Source: Pseudomonas sp. ISL-84
Lineage (GTDB): Bacteria > Bacillota > Bacilli > Bacillales > Cytobacillaceae
Reading direction: 5' to 3'
NCBI GenBank assembly: GCA_018613035.1
Contig: JAGGRA010000012.1
Coordinates: forward strand, 1 to 56,228
Length of the DNA stretch: 56,228 nt
Part shown: positions 1-7,465 of the stretch, piece after piece
Numbering within the stretch: position 1 is the stretch's first letter
Layout: the number at the start of each line of letters is the position of its first letter
Program-made: the position numbers and the translations under genes
Notes under the pieces: model-generated
Told to the model about the DNA's origin: nothing
The model's input: only the letters and a program-made list of their open reading frames with translations
Databases searched by the model: none

Positions 1-12
1 TGCCGGGCGCAC

Positions 13-48
13 ATGAAAAAACCGGCTGAGGAACCAGCCGGTTTTCAT
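13..48. terminator. Bidirectional intrinsic terminator
   Basis: A 7-bp ACCGGCT/AGCCGGT stem (21-27 with 36-42) is extended by A/T pairs, giving U-rich tails on both strands. It lies downstream of the LVIVD gene, which runs leftward, and could also stop a rightward transcript entering the window. Confidence 0.75.
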
Positions 49-188
49 ATAAAAAAGACGGAAAGGAGAGCGATACGTTTCTATGTGATTACCTTATCAT
101 TTTCCGATGCTTCTCATAAGTCAAAATGATGTGTTTTTCGTATATCCTTCGCTTTTTCTAAAATATTAGAAACCCCTTCCCGTTTTTA

Positions 189-1547
189 TTATTGGCTGCC
201 GTTCTTCTGGAGAACCTTCAATCCTGTGCCCATATCCGATGCCAGCACATAATTCCGATCTACAAAAACTCCCCAAATGTTTGATCTGCTTGGGATATAG
301 ACTCCTATTTCTTCCGGGTTAGATGGATCAGTAATGTCAACTGTTCTAACCCCACCGGAATAATGAGATAAATAAAGGGTATTCCCCTGTACCTTTGGAT
401 CATGGACTGTAGCCCCGCCTGGAATCGTTTCCGTAAAATCAGTTCTGAATGTGCTTAAAAGCTTTGGATTTGCTTTATCTTTAATATCGTAAATCATCGT
501 ATAACCATATGCTGACTCAAAGCCTTCCCTTTTTGGCCCGAAAACTTCTCTGGTCTCAACTAACACTGTGCCCCCTTTTGCCAAATCCATGGAATGTGCC
601 GCGCCTTGTACATCATTGGCAAAATCCGTTCTTCCCAGATAGACCGGATTTTTGGCATCACTGATGTCAAGCATAATCGTTCCTAAATCCCAATAAGAGA
701 GGAAAGCTGTTTTACCAGTTCCATCTGTTTTCACACTATGGGCAAATGCAGTTCTCTGAATTCCTTCTTCGTCGGTCCAATTATAGCCGTCATAGTTCTC
801 GTCACTTACTTCCGAAATATAGTCGCGTGGATTAAATTCATAAATGGTTTCCGGACTTGCTGGCTTGGACACATCAACAATCGTAACATCCATACTTTCA
901 CCATGCGAGTAGTAGTCAGCATAACAATTAGCAGTAAGCACATAAACATTATTTCCCTGGACTGTCAAGTATAGCTCATGAGTTCCTCTCGCTCCTGAAG
1001 TATCTTCCCAAAAACCAAGCTCCTTCGGCTTACGGGGATTTGTCACATCATATAAGACAAAACCTCCTTTTGAGTTAGGATCAAAACGGTCCAGCTTTTG
1101 CACACTGACAGCAGCCAAGTCACCTTTGAAGTTTTCAGTGTTGACTGTTTTAACAATCACTTTTTCCTGCCAGGTTCCCGGGATATTCGCAAATGCAGCA
1201 ACTTCTACTGGGTTTGAAGGATCCTTCATGTCAAAAACACGAACACCGCCTGCACCCCCATTTGCTGAATGTGTACCTAGATATGCATAACCTTTGTGAG
1301 CATATACATCACCTGTTGAGTTTTTTACACCTTCACTTAATTCCTTAAGCGGAACAGCAGCCACTTCCTGAAGATTACCAGTATTTTTGCTGCCTTCAAG
1401 CAAAGGAACTGCTAATTCAACACCAGCCAGGCTATCACCTTTTTCTGCCCCTCCGCCTAATTCATCATGAGCTAAAACTGAGGCTCCACCTGCCGAAAAA
1501 ACTAAAGCACCTGCCAATGCCGTATGAACTAAAATTCTCTTTTTCAA
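189..1547 (-). CDS. Secreted LVIVD-repeat beta-propeller-like protein
   Basis: The 452-residue protein starts at a TTG preceded by GGGAGG at good spacing. Residues 1-26 form a Sec signal peptide (MKKR start, hydrophobic core, cleavage near VLA-HD). The rest holds at least six LVIVD-type repeats, with cores such as VRVFDMKDPSNPVEVA, FVLYDVTNPRKPKELG and VRTVDITDPSNPEEIG; such repeats fold as propeller blades. The family is extracellular and mostly of unknown function, so no enzymatic role is inferred. The gene stands alone between a terminator and a long upstream gap, so it is probably monocistronic. Confidence 0.85.
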   Translation of the reverse strand: MKKRILVHTALAGALVFSAGGASVLAHDELGGGAEKGDSLAGVELAVPLLEGSKNTGNLQEVAAVPLKELSEGVKNSTGDVYAHKGYAYLGTHSANGGAGGVRVFDMKDPSNPVEVAAFANIPGTWQEKVIVKTVNTENFKGDLAAVSVQKLDRFDPNSKGGFVLYDVTNPRKPKELGFWEDTSGARGTHELYLTVQGNNVYVLTANCYADYYSHGESMDVTIVDVSKPASPETIYEFNPRDYISEVSDENYDGYNWTDEEGIQRTAFAHSVKTDGTGKTAFLSYWDLGTIMLDISDAKNPVYLGRTDFANDVQGAAHSMDLAKGGTVLVETREVFGPKREGFESAYGYTMIYDIKDKANPKLLSTFRTDFTETIPGGATVHDPKVQGNTLYLSHYSGGVRTVDITDPSNPEEIGVYIPSRSNIWGVFVDRNYVLASDMGTGLKVLQKNGSQ

Positions 1548-1806
1548 TGTACTTCCTCCCTTAACTAGAATCCACCTATGTAGTCATTCATAATTTTTCT
1601 GGGACTCCTATAAATTGAGTGTCCCGAAATGATGTAGTCTTAATATTAATGAAAATTCAGAATTTTTAATATCACCTATATTTCCTAATGTTTCTACATA
1701 AATAGACAAGCGTTTTATCTTTCTATTGAACCAGTAAACTTTTAAATATATGAAGTTTTCACTATGGATAACTAGTTTACCTTTATAGCTTTTGACCCTA
1801 ACTAAA

Positions 1807-1833
1807 AATAAAAAAACACCTTCCTAATGGAAG
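1807..1833 (-). terminator. Weak intrinsic terminator after a 35-codon ORF
   Basis: Read leftward, a short CTTCC/GGAAG hairpin with a TAAT loop is followed by a T-rich run. It begins 12 bases after the stop of the candidate small ORF at 1845-1952. The stem is only 5 bp, so the call is tentative. Confidence 0.45.
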
Positions 1834-1844
1834 ATGCCATATAT

Positions 1845-1952
1845 TTATCTTTTGCTTTTAAGCTTTCTTTTTACAGCCGGAACGACGTACCTTTTTACCA
1901 AAGTAACACCCTGCTTTACTATAAATGCTTTTATAATTCTTTTTACAACCAT
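1845..1952 (-). CDS. Candidate 35-residue cationic small protein
   Basis: ATG at 1952 is preceded by AGAGGG seven bases upstream and the frame closes with TAA 35 codons later. The peptide begins MVVKRIIKAF and ends KRKLKSKR. It has about eleven Lys/Arg and no acidic residues, with hydrophobic residues spaced as in an amphipathic helix. A hairpin with a T-run follows the stop. The 1548-2064 gap holds no other supported gene. I do not recognise a family; it could be a membrane-active peptide or a chance ORF. Confidence 0.4.
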   Translation of the reverse strand: MVVKRIIKAFIVKQGVTLVKRYVVPAVKRKLKSKR

Positions 1953-2021
1953 CTTATATCCCTCTCTTTCATTCGTACAGCAATTTTGTTTCCTTTACCT
2001 TTCCCTTGCGCAGGCTAAACA

Positions 2022-2054
2022 TTGCAAAATAAATAGCCCTTGAATACAAGGGCT
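2022..2054 (-). terminator. Intrinsic terminator of the nitrilase-GNAT-GNAT operon
   Basis: AGCCCTTG/CAAGGGCT arms (2035-2042 and 2047-2054) read leftward into ATTTATTTTG, ten bases past the last stop codon of the operon. Confidence 0.6.
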
Positions 2055-2064
2055 TGTGATCGGA

Positions 2065-2736
2065 TTATAAAGGCAAAAGGGCAATCTCTTCTTTTTCTTG
2101 TAATTGCTCGATCATCGAATACCATTCCTGTGGCTTCGTTGAAAGTACAGAATAGTACTTAGTCAGGAAATTAACTACTAATTCCGAAGAGACTTCACTA
2201 ACATTTTCATCAAAAGGCATAAAGCAAAAATCAAGTCCTTTAACGGCTTCACCATCATTCTTCCATGAAGGATGGATATATGGAAAATCAAGCTTTTTAT
2301 ATCCCAGGTGTGACAAAACCTCGCGGCGGACAAACGGATTCATTGGCTTAGCGCCCCCAAACTCATGATCTTCCAGCTGATATGGATCGTAAATCTCCGC
2401 AAACATTCCAAATAGCTTTTTTCCGTTTTGCTGGGCAAGCTCATCTAAATCCCTTGAGCGATTTTGTGCAAGAAAGCGGCCCAGGCTCAGTCCTGGACGT
2501 CCAATTATAGTAAAATCTGTCATCGCGATGTTCCAATCAGGATAGTATCGGTACTCTGTTGCTCCAACAACATCGCCTTGGTGTACTGCCGCGAATACCC
2601 GAATGCCTGGATCCTCCAACGGCTCTTTCCATAATTCAAATTCAAGCACTTCTTCAGGAGGAAAGATTTCCTTCATTAGCTCATGCATTTTTACAAAAAG
2701 AGGATCATTAATGCTCGTAATTCTAATATATTCCAT
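2065..2736 (-). CDS. GNAT-like acyltransferase domain protein
   Basis: This is the third gene of a leftward operon. The frame is open to a GTG at 2757, but GAGGAG lies nine bases before the ATG at 2736, giving 223 residues. The sequence has the alternating beta/alpha pattern of a GNAT fold, beginning MEYIRITSINDPLF, with a central DVVGATEYRYYPDWN strand region and an IGRPGLSLGRFLA segment in place of the usual acetyl-CoA loop. Its loop is atypical, so acetyl-CoA use is inferred only from fold resemblance. It directly follows a clear GNAT gene and a nitrilase-family gene, suggesting a shared amide or amine substrate. Confidence 0.6.
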   Translation of the reverse strand: MEYIRITSINDPLFVKMHELMKEIFPPEEVLEFELWKEPLEDPGIRVFAAVHQGDVVGATEYRYYPDWNIAMTDFTIIGRPGLSLGRFLAQNRSRDLDELAQQNGKKLFGMFAEIYDPYQLEDHEFGGAKPMNPFVRREVLSHLGYKKLDFPYIHPSWKNDGEAVKGLDFCFMPFDENVSEVSSELVVNFLTKYYSVLSTKPQEWYSMIEQLQEKEEIALLPL

Positions 2737-2757
2737 CGTTCTTTTCTCCTCTGCCAC

Positions 2758-3426
2758 TCATTGCTTAAATGGGTTTTTCCATTCCATTAGAACTCCGCAG
2801 TTAAGCGACTCCTCATCTTCTAAATAATTTTCTACAACGGCCATTGGTGTTCTCCCGCATCTTAACAAAAAAGTGATTACCGGATCTTTCTTCTCTCCTG
2901 CCATTATTTTTTGCAAATATTTCTCGGCTGACATTTCCTTCGCTGCTTTATGATACCCAGGCATCCTGCCGCCTCCAAGCAGCCTATCCAGCCCCAGTTG
3001 AATAACAACCTGATACATAGCCTGCATCATTAGTTTACCTAATCCGAGCTTACGATACTTGGGGCGCACACTAATATCAACAATATATAAAGTATTTCCA
3101 CCAGGATTGTGGCTGCGGATATACCCATTATCGGTTATTTCCTCCCATGAATGGTTTGGCTGCAAAGGATCAAAGTCAACAATCAGACCTGTCAACGATC
3201 CTACTAATTCGCCATCCACTTCAATGCACAATGCACCTTCTGGGAATAACTCAATATGATTTGTCAGTTGTTCCTTATTCCACCAAAGCTCAGATGGAAA
3301 AGGCGGTGGAAAACATTCAGACTGAATTTGAATTAACTCTTCAAAGTCTGCCTTCGTATAGTTCCGAATGGTAACAGGCACCGGCTTTTCAGAATCATAA
3401 ACATAGAAATCGCTTCTATATGCCAT
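2758..3426 (-). CDS. GNAT family N-acetyltransferase
   Basis: The 222-residue protein contains the GNAT acetyl-CoA region: strand LYIVDISVRPKYR followed by KLGLGKLMMQAMYQ (residues about 112-140), close to the R/Q-x-x-G-x-G/A loop. GAAGG lies seven bases before the ATG, and only three bases separate it from the upstream nitrilase gene. In B. subtilis YhcX, as I recall it, a GNAT domain is fused in front of a carbon-nitrogen hydrolase. Here the two activities are separate genes in the opposite order, which still supports a functional link. The substrate is unknown. Confidence 0.8.
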   Translation of the reverse strand: MAYRSDFYVYDSEKPVPVTIRNYTKADFEELIQIQSECFPPPFPSELWWNKEQLTNHIELFPEGALCIEVDGELVGSLTGLIVDFDPLQPNHSWEEITDNGYIRSHNPGGNTLYIVDISVRPKYRKLGLGKLMMQAMYQVVIQLGLDRLLGGGRMPGYHKAAKEMSAEKYLQKIMAGEKKDPVITFLLRCGRTPMAVVENYLEDEESLNCGVLMEWKNPFKQ

Positions 3427-3429
3427 TAT

Positions 3430-4305
3430 TTAACCTTCAATATTCTCTTTTTCCCAGTCTGTGTACAAATCGGTTCTGCGGTCACGCCAGGTCGTTACCG
3501 ATCCCCGCTCACGCACTTCATATAAAAGGTTTAAATCCAAGTCAGCTGTTACGATCATATCGTCATTCAGCTCGCCTTCCACCATAATCCCTTTAGGCGG
3601 GAAAGGAATATCATTGGGTGTTATAACTGCAGCCTGGCCGAAATTGGCACGCATGAAGTCAACGGTCGGTAGGGATCCGATTGTCCCGGTCACTACTACA
3701 TATACCTGGTTTTCAATTGCACGGGCGTGGCTTGTGTAGCGGACTCGATGGAATCCATGTCGATCATCTGTACAGGAAGGACAGAATATAACGTCTGCAC
3801 CTTTTGCCTTAGCCATGCGGACGATTTCAGGAAACTCAATGTCGTAGCAAGTCAGGACAGCAATTCTGCCTTTTACTGTATCAAATACCTGCAGCCCTTC
3901 ACCAGGAGACATATTCCACTCATGAACCTCGGTTGGCGTTATATGCAGCTTGGCCTGCTCTTCAATCCTTCCGTCCGGATAAAATAAATGGGCAACATTA
4001 TATAAGCGGCCATCCCTGTTAATCACGTGAGTGCCGCCGATGATATGCATATTTGTGTCTTTAGCAAAGGTAGAGAAAAGTGTTCGATATTGCTCAGTAA
4101 AACCAGGCAATTCGTTAATCGTCAGACTTGTTCCCTGCTCGCTCCCAATTGACAGAAGCTGTGTTGTAAAAAATTCAGGAAACAAAACAAATTCCGACCC
4201 GAACTCCTGGGCTGTTTTAATATAATGCTCACACTGTTTTGCAAAGTCTTCAAATGAACGAATGGTGTGCAGATGATACTGCACAGCGGAAACACGAATT
4301 TTCAA
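3430..4305 (-). CDS. Carbon-nitrogen hydrolase (nitrilase superfamily)
   Basis: This is the first gene of the operon. The frame opens at an ATG at 4326, but AGGGGG lies six bases before a TTG at 4305, and the protein from there (KIRVSAVQYHLH) matches the family N-terminus; length 291. The catalytic triad is visible: Glu in LFPEFFTTQ, Lys in EEQAKLHITP and Cys in VLTCYDIEFPE. These enzymes hydrolyse amides or nitriles in the cytoplasm through a thioester on the Cys. Coupling with two GNAT genes suggests amide turnover or repair of an acylated metabolite, but the substrate cannot be read from sequence. Confidence 0.85.
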   Translation of the reverse strand: MKIRVSAVQYHLHTIRSFEDFAKQCEHYIKTAQEFGSEFVLFPEFFTTQLLSIGSEQGTSLTINELPGFTEQYRTLFSTFAKDTNMHIIGGTHVINRDGRLYNVAHLFYPDGRIEEQAKLHITPTEVHEWNMSPGEGLQVFDTVKGRIAVLTCYDIEFPEIVRMAKAKGADVIFCPSCTDDRHGFHRVRYTSHARAIENQVYVVVTGTIGSLPTVDFMRANFGQAAVITPNDIPFPPKGIMVEGELNDDMIVTADLDLNLLYEVRERGSVTTWRDRRTDLYTDWEKENIEG

Positions 4306-4432
4306 TGTACTCCCCCTCATCAGCAAGGTTTATAGATGAGTATCACTCTATCTTTAAAAGATTATCAATGATTTTCACTAAAATCACAATACCTTTTTTA
4401 TCGCTGCCCGAAATTTTTTAATTCACAGTATT

Positions 4433-4783
4433 TTATTTTACAAACCAGACTTTTTGGATTTTTTTATCCCGTGTTTCATACATCGCTATTGCTTTTATTT
4501 CAGGCCCGTTTGATCGTCCTGTAACATACTCATGGTCAATAACAATATTGCCTTTTACCATTCTGGAAAGCAGCTCAGCATGCTGGTTTGGGTTATTTCT
4601 GAACAGCTGGCTGTATCTTTCCCTCATTTTATTTTTCCCTGTATATACGATCTCGTCGCCAGGAAAGTGCATCACTACAACATCCTCACTGTACACTTCC
4701 AAAAACTCCTCAATATTCTGCTGATTATAGGCATCGAGCTGCTGCTGCGCCAACAATGCTGCTACATCTTCCAAATGGCTCAC
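4433..4783 (-). CDS. NTF2-like / SnoaL-like small protein
   Basis: A 116-residue protein of the cone-shaped NTF2-like fold: an N-terminal helix (VAALLAQQQLDAYN), the signature VYSEDVVVMHFPGDEIVYTG, then a helix and strands ending in KIQKVWFVK. The start is GTG at 4783 with a weak GAAAGA Shine-Dalgarno. Members are isomerases, ligand-binding or stress proteins and no catalytic residue settles which, so the function is unassigned. It is a single gene between the nitrilase operon and a coiled-coil protein. Confidence 0.75.
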   Translation of the reverse strand: MSHLEDVAALLAQQQLDAYNQQNIEEFLEVYSEDVVVMHFPGDEIVYTGKNKMRERYSQLFRNNPNQHAELLSRMVKGNIVIDHEYVTGRSNGPEIKAIAMYETRDKKIQKVWFVK

Positions 4784-4844
4784 CGTCTTTCAATAGATTT
4801 AATACTATCTTAAGGATTTGCGGTGATATGGTCCAGACCTGGGA

Positions 4845-4878
4845 AGAAAAAAAGCATTACTGGTAAAAGCAATGCTTT
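4845..4878 (-). terminator. Intrinsic terminator
   Basis: AAAGCATT/AATGCTTT arms read leftward into seven Ts, directly after the stop codon of the coiled-coil gene at 4885. Confidence 0.7.
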
Positions 4879-4884
4879 CAGTTT

Positions 4885-5346
4885 CTATTTTAGAAATTTG
4901 CTTAATCCTGTTATAAGACCTACACCTTTTTTAAAATCATTGCTTGCGGCACTGACTACTTTTAAATATAAACTTAAAAGGGAAGCATTTTGCATTTTTA
5001 GTTCTGCTACCTCATTTTGAGTATTTTTTAGTTCGGACTTTAATGCTTCCATTTCTTTGATTAAAACGGCAATATCTCCATTTTCAATTTTTTCTCCTGC
5101 ACTCCCATCAACCGTGCGCTCTGCTTCTGTTACTTGTTCTTCGGGGTTCTTGCGGATTTCTTCCATTAAGTCTTTTAAGGTTTCATCTTTCATTAATTTA
5201 TTGGCCATTTTAAAAATCGAACCAAAATCGAGGTTTTTCTCATCCTTAATTAAATTTTCAGCCAGTTTTTGAACAGCTTCTGCCTTTTCTTTTTTTACTT
5301 TACTAGTATTATTTGATTTATCAAGGTCTGGATTTTTGTCTTCCAT
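4885..5346 (-). CDS. Hypothetical charged coiled-coil protein
   Basis: The frame runs to a GTG at 5355, but AAAGGG lies ten bases before the ATG at 5346 and only one base before the GTG, so 153 residues is preferred. The N-terminal third is very Lys/Glu/Asp rich. A helix around residues 95-125 (IAVLIKEMEALKSELKNT) has heptad spacing. The C-terminus is a glycine-containing hydrophobic segment (VGLITGLSKFLK). No signal peptide or catalytic motif is visible and I do not recognise a named family. Confidence 0.6.
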   Translation of the reverse strand: MEDKNPDLDKSNNTSKVKKEKAEAVQKLAENLIKDEKNLDFGSIFKMANKLMKDETLKDLMEEIRKNPEEQVTEAERTVDGSAGEKIENGDIAVLIKEMEALKSELKNTQNEVAELKMQNASLLSLYLKVVSAASNDFKKGVGLITGLSKFLK

Positions 5347-5464
5347 CTTAAGCACGCCCTTTCTTTTATTCAGATCTTCCTGATAAACATTTTATGTAAC
5401 CAAAGCTTGTTGGTAATGGACAAACATCCATTATGGAAGTTTTTCAGGTTATTGCCCATACAAT

Positions 5465-5494
5465 AAAAACCCTGGGAATATGTCCAGGGTTTTA
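5465..5494 (-). terminator. Intrinsic terminator
   Basis: AACCCTGG/CCAGGGTT arms around 5468-5475 and 5484-5491, flanked by A-run and T-run, follow the small membrane protein gene at 5507. Confidence 0.75.
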
Positions 5495-5506
5495 GGGCTG
5501 TTCATT

Positions 5507-5653
5507 TTATCCTTCAATCGGTGCTCCGCACCCTAGTGTACTGCATATTTCTTCCAGAATACCCTCTTGTGAATTTGGAGATAGCAATCCAGCTAACAAG
5601 TACACAACTAGTAAGACAACAGCTGTTAAAATTGCTCCAAGACTTAGAGTCAT
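5507..5653 (-). CDS. 48-residue single-span membrane protein
   Basis: An AAAGGGGGG Shine-Dalgarno lies just upstream of the ATG at 5653; the longer open frame upstream has no ribosome site. The protein starts MTLSLGAILTAVVLL, has one transmembrane helix (residues about 4-24), and ends in a short polar tail with two cysteines (ICSTLGCGAP). A good terminator follows. A site resembling the one ahead of amiE lies about 120 bases upstream (5771-5790). No function is known to me. Confidence 0.65.
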   Translation of the reverse strand: MTLSLGAILTAVVLLVVYLLAGLLSPNSQEGILEEICSTLGCGAPIEG

Positions 5654-5770
5654 ATTTATCCCCCCTTTAAGATCGTTTATAAGGGAACCCTTACGTAGAC
5701 ATGTTATGTTGAAAATTTGGACATGCATAAACTAGTATCATAGACAGGGAAAAAAGGGCGCTGTCCAATA

Positions 5771-5790
5771 GGGTATAGTCTAGTTCATTC
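5771..5790. promoter_or_regulatory. dre-like operator candidate
   Basis: GGTATAGTCTAGTTC resembles the GTATAGTCGTCTATACC and GTATAATCTAGTTATA sites ahead of amiE (12884-12899 and 12938-12952). GntR-type GlcNAc regulators (NagR/DasR) bind GGTCTAGACC-like sites. It lies between the PTS gene and the 48-codon membrane protein gene. Confidence 0.35.
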
Positions 5791-5902
5791 TTTGTGTAAG
5801 GGATTTTATTACTAACTTACGCAGGATCTATCGTCAGTTCAGGAAAAGTAATGAATCAAGGGTGTTTATCATTAGCTATTCAGTCATTTCATCAACTTGT
5901 GC

Positions 5903-5933
5903 AAAAAGCTGGCCCCTTGAAAAAGAGCCAGCT
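5903..5933 (-). terminator. Intrinsic terminator of the GlcNAc PTS gene
   Basis: AGCTGGC/GCCAGCT arms (5907-5913 and 5927-5933) read leftward into TTTTTGC, just after the PTS stop codon. Confidence 0.75.
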
Positions 5934-5939
5934 GATCAT

Positions 5940-7316
5940 TTATTTTTTCTTCAATTCATTGGATAGAAACTCTACATCTGTTCCCACTATTACTTGAAGG
6001 TCAGTTTTACTCAGTTTTATTATGCCTTTTGAGCCAAGCTGTTTTAATTGGGCTTCGTCTATTAATGACATATCTTTTACTTTTAATCGAAGCCGGGTTA
6101 CACAGTTGTCAATTTCAACAAGATTCTCTTTTCCGCCTAATGCAGTAAGGTAGCGATTTGCTGCTTCAGTATAATTTCCTTTAATAGTAAAATTGTCTTC
6201 AAATTCACCTTCTACGTCATCTTCACGTCCTGGGGTTTTCAAGTTCAATTTTATAATCAGGAAGTAGAAGATAACAAAATACAGAAGTGCATAGATGAGT
6301 CCTATACCTGCCAGTAATACCGGCTTTTGGGCAATACCAAAGTTCAAGAAATAATCCAGCGCGCCTGCTGAGAACCCAAAGCCGTGGTGTATATCCAGCA
6401 AATAAGCGATAGACATTGCGAGTCCTGTTAATAGTGCATGAATGAAATATAAAACAGGTGATAAGAACATAAATGAGAATTCAATCGGTTCTGTGATGCC
6501 TGTCAGGAAAGAAGTGAAGGCAAGACCGGCAAGCGCCCCGGCCATAGTCTTTCTTCGCTCCTTTTTAGCGGCAGCAATCATTGCAAACGCGGCTCCAGGC
6601 AAGCCGAACATCATGATCGGGAAAAATCCCGCCATAAAAATTCCGGCTGATGGATCTTTAGCAAGGAAGCGCCATAAATCCCCCTTGATGACATCACCGG
6701 CTGCATTAGTAAATTCCCCAAACTCAAACCATACAAGTGTATTTAAAATATGATGAAGGCCAATCGGGATTAATAGCCGGTTCAAGAACCCGAAGACACC
6801 TACACCCGCAGCACCAGCGCCGATAATCCAATCTCCGATGCTGTTGATTCCTGTCTGCACCGGAGGCCATATATAGCCGAACAGAAACGCAATAGCCAGC
6901 ATAACAAGTGATGTAACGATTGGAACAAACCGCTTGCCCCCGAAGAAGCCCAGCCAATCCGGCAACTTAATATCATGATATTTATTGTATAATAGCCCTG
7001 CCATAATGCCGGAAATAATGCCGCCAAAAACCCCCATATTGATCGTTTCATTTATTGCTGCGGCACCTTCAGTTAAAACAAAAAAGCCAACAGCTCCGGC
7101 TAGTGCGGCCGCTCCACTGCCATCCTTCGAGAAACCAATGGCAATCCCAATTGCAAACAACAGGGCCAAATGGCCAAAAACAGCATTACCGGCAGCAGAG
7201 ATAAACGGAATCCCCAAAAGGTCATCCTGCCCTAACCTCAGCAAAAGCGCAGCCGCCGGCATAATCGCAATCGGAAGCATCAAAGACTTACCAATCTTCT
7301 GCAAAAACCCCAACAT
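5940..7316 (-). CDS. nagP: PTS EIICB permease, N-acetylglucosamine type
   Basis: The 458-residue protein imports and phosphorylates a sugar. Residues about 1-355 are the glucose/GlcNAc-superfamily EIIC channel, with about ten membrane segments, the GITEPIEFSFMFLSPVLY region and the linker LNLKTPGRED also seen in B. subtilis NagP. A C-terminal EIIB domain carries the phosphorylated cysteine in IDNCVTRLRLKV. There is no EIIA, so it needs a partner EIIA. ATG at 7316 (MLGFLQKIG) fits NagP better than the upstream GTG and has GAGAGG in place. It follows amiE-nagZ-namZ, whose combined action releases GlcNAc, though a terminator lies between. MurNAc transport (MurP) is less likely because MurP has the order EIIB-EIIC. 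Confidence 0.85.
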   Translation of the reverse strand: MLGFLQKIGKSLMLPIAIMPAAALLLRLGQDDLLGIPFISAAGNAVFGHLALLFAIGIAIGFSKDGSGAAALAGAVGFFVLTEGAAAINETINMGVFGGIISGIMAGLLYNKYHDIKLPDWLGFFGGKRFVPIVTSLVMLAIAFLFGYIWPPVQTGINSIGDWIIGAGAAGVGVFGFLNRLLIPIGLHHILNTLVWFEFGEFTNAAGDVIKGDLWRFLAKDPSAGIFMAGFFPIMMFGLPGAAFAMIAAAKKERRKTMAGALAGLAFTSFLTGITEPIEFSFMFLSPVLYFIHALLTGLAMSIAYLLDIHHGFGFSAGALDYFLNFGIAQKPVLLAGIGLIYALLYFVIFYFLIIKLNLKTPGREDDVEGEFEDNFTIKGNYTEAANRYLTALGGKENLVEIDNCVTRLRLKVKDMSLIDEAQLKQLGSKGIIKLSKTDLQVIVGTDVEFLSNELKKK

Positions 7317-7419
7317 CCCAAACACCTCTCTCTTTCACAATTTAATAATAATTATGAACAGGCATTCCTTTTTAGTACCAGGCACCACCCGAATTTTGTC
7401 GAAAGATTTCAGTGAAAAG

Positions 7420-7453
7420 AACCTGGTGGCGTTTGCCGCCAGGTTCTTTTTTT
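7420..7453. terminator. Bidirectional hairpin between namZ and the PTS gene
   Basis: AACCTGGTGGC/GCCGCCAGGTT arms with a GTTT loop have T-rich tails on both sides. Leftward it would end or attenuate the muropeptide operon after namZ, so the PTS gene may depend on readthrough or its own promoter. Confidence 0.75.
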
Positions 7454-7465
7454 CGGATTGCTAGT

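Noticed and set aside
1834..2043. 69-codon rightward hydrophobic frame
   Set aside because: It has no ribosome site and overlaps the better supported leftward 35-codon frame and two leftward terminators.
6985..7464. 159-codon rightward frame opposite the PTS gene
   Set aside because: Antisense to EIIC and running into a terminator; no Shine-Dalgarno and alanine/proline-rich shadow composition.
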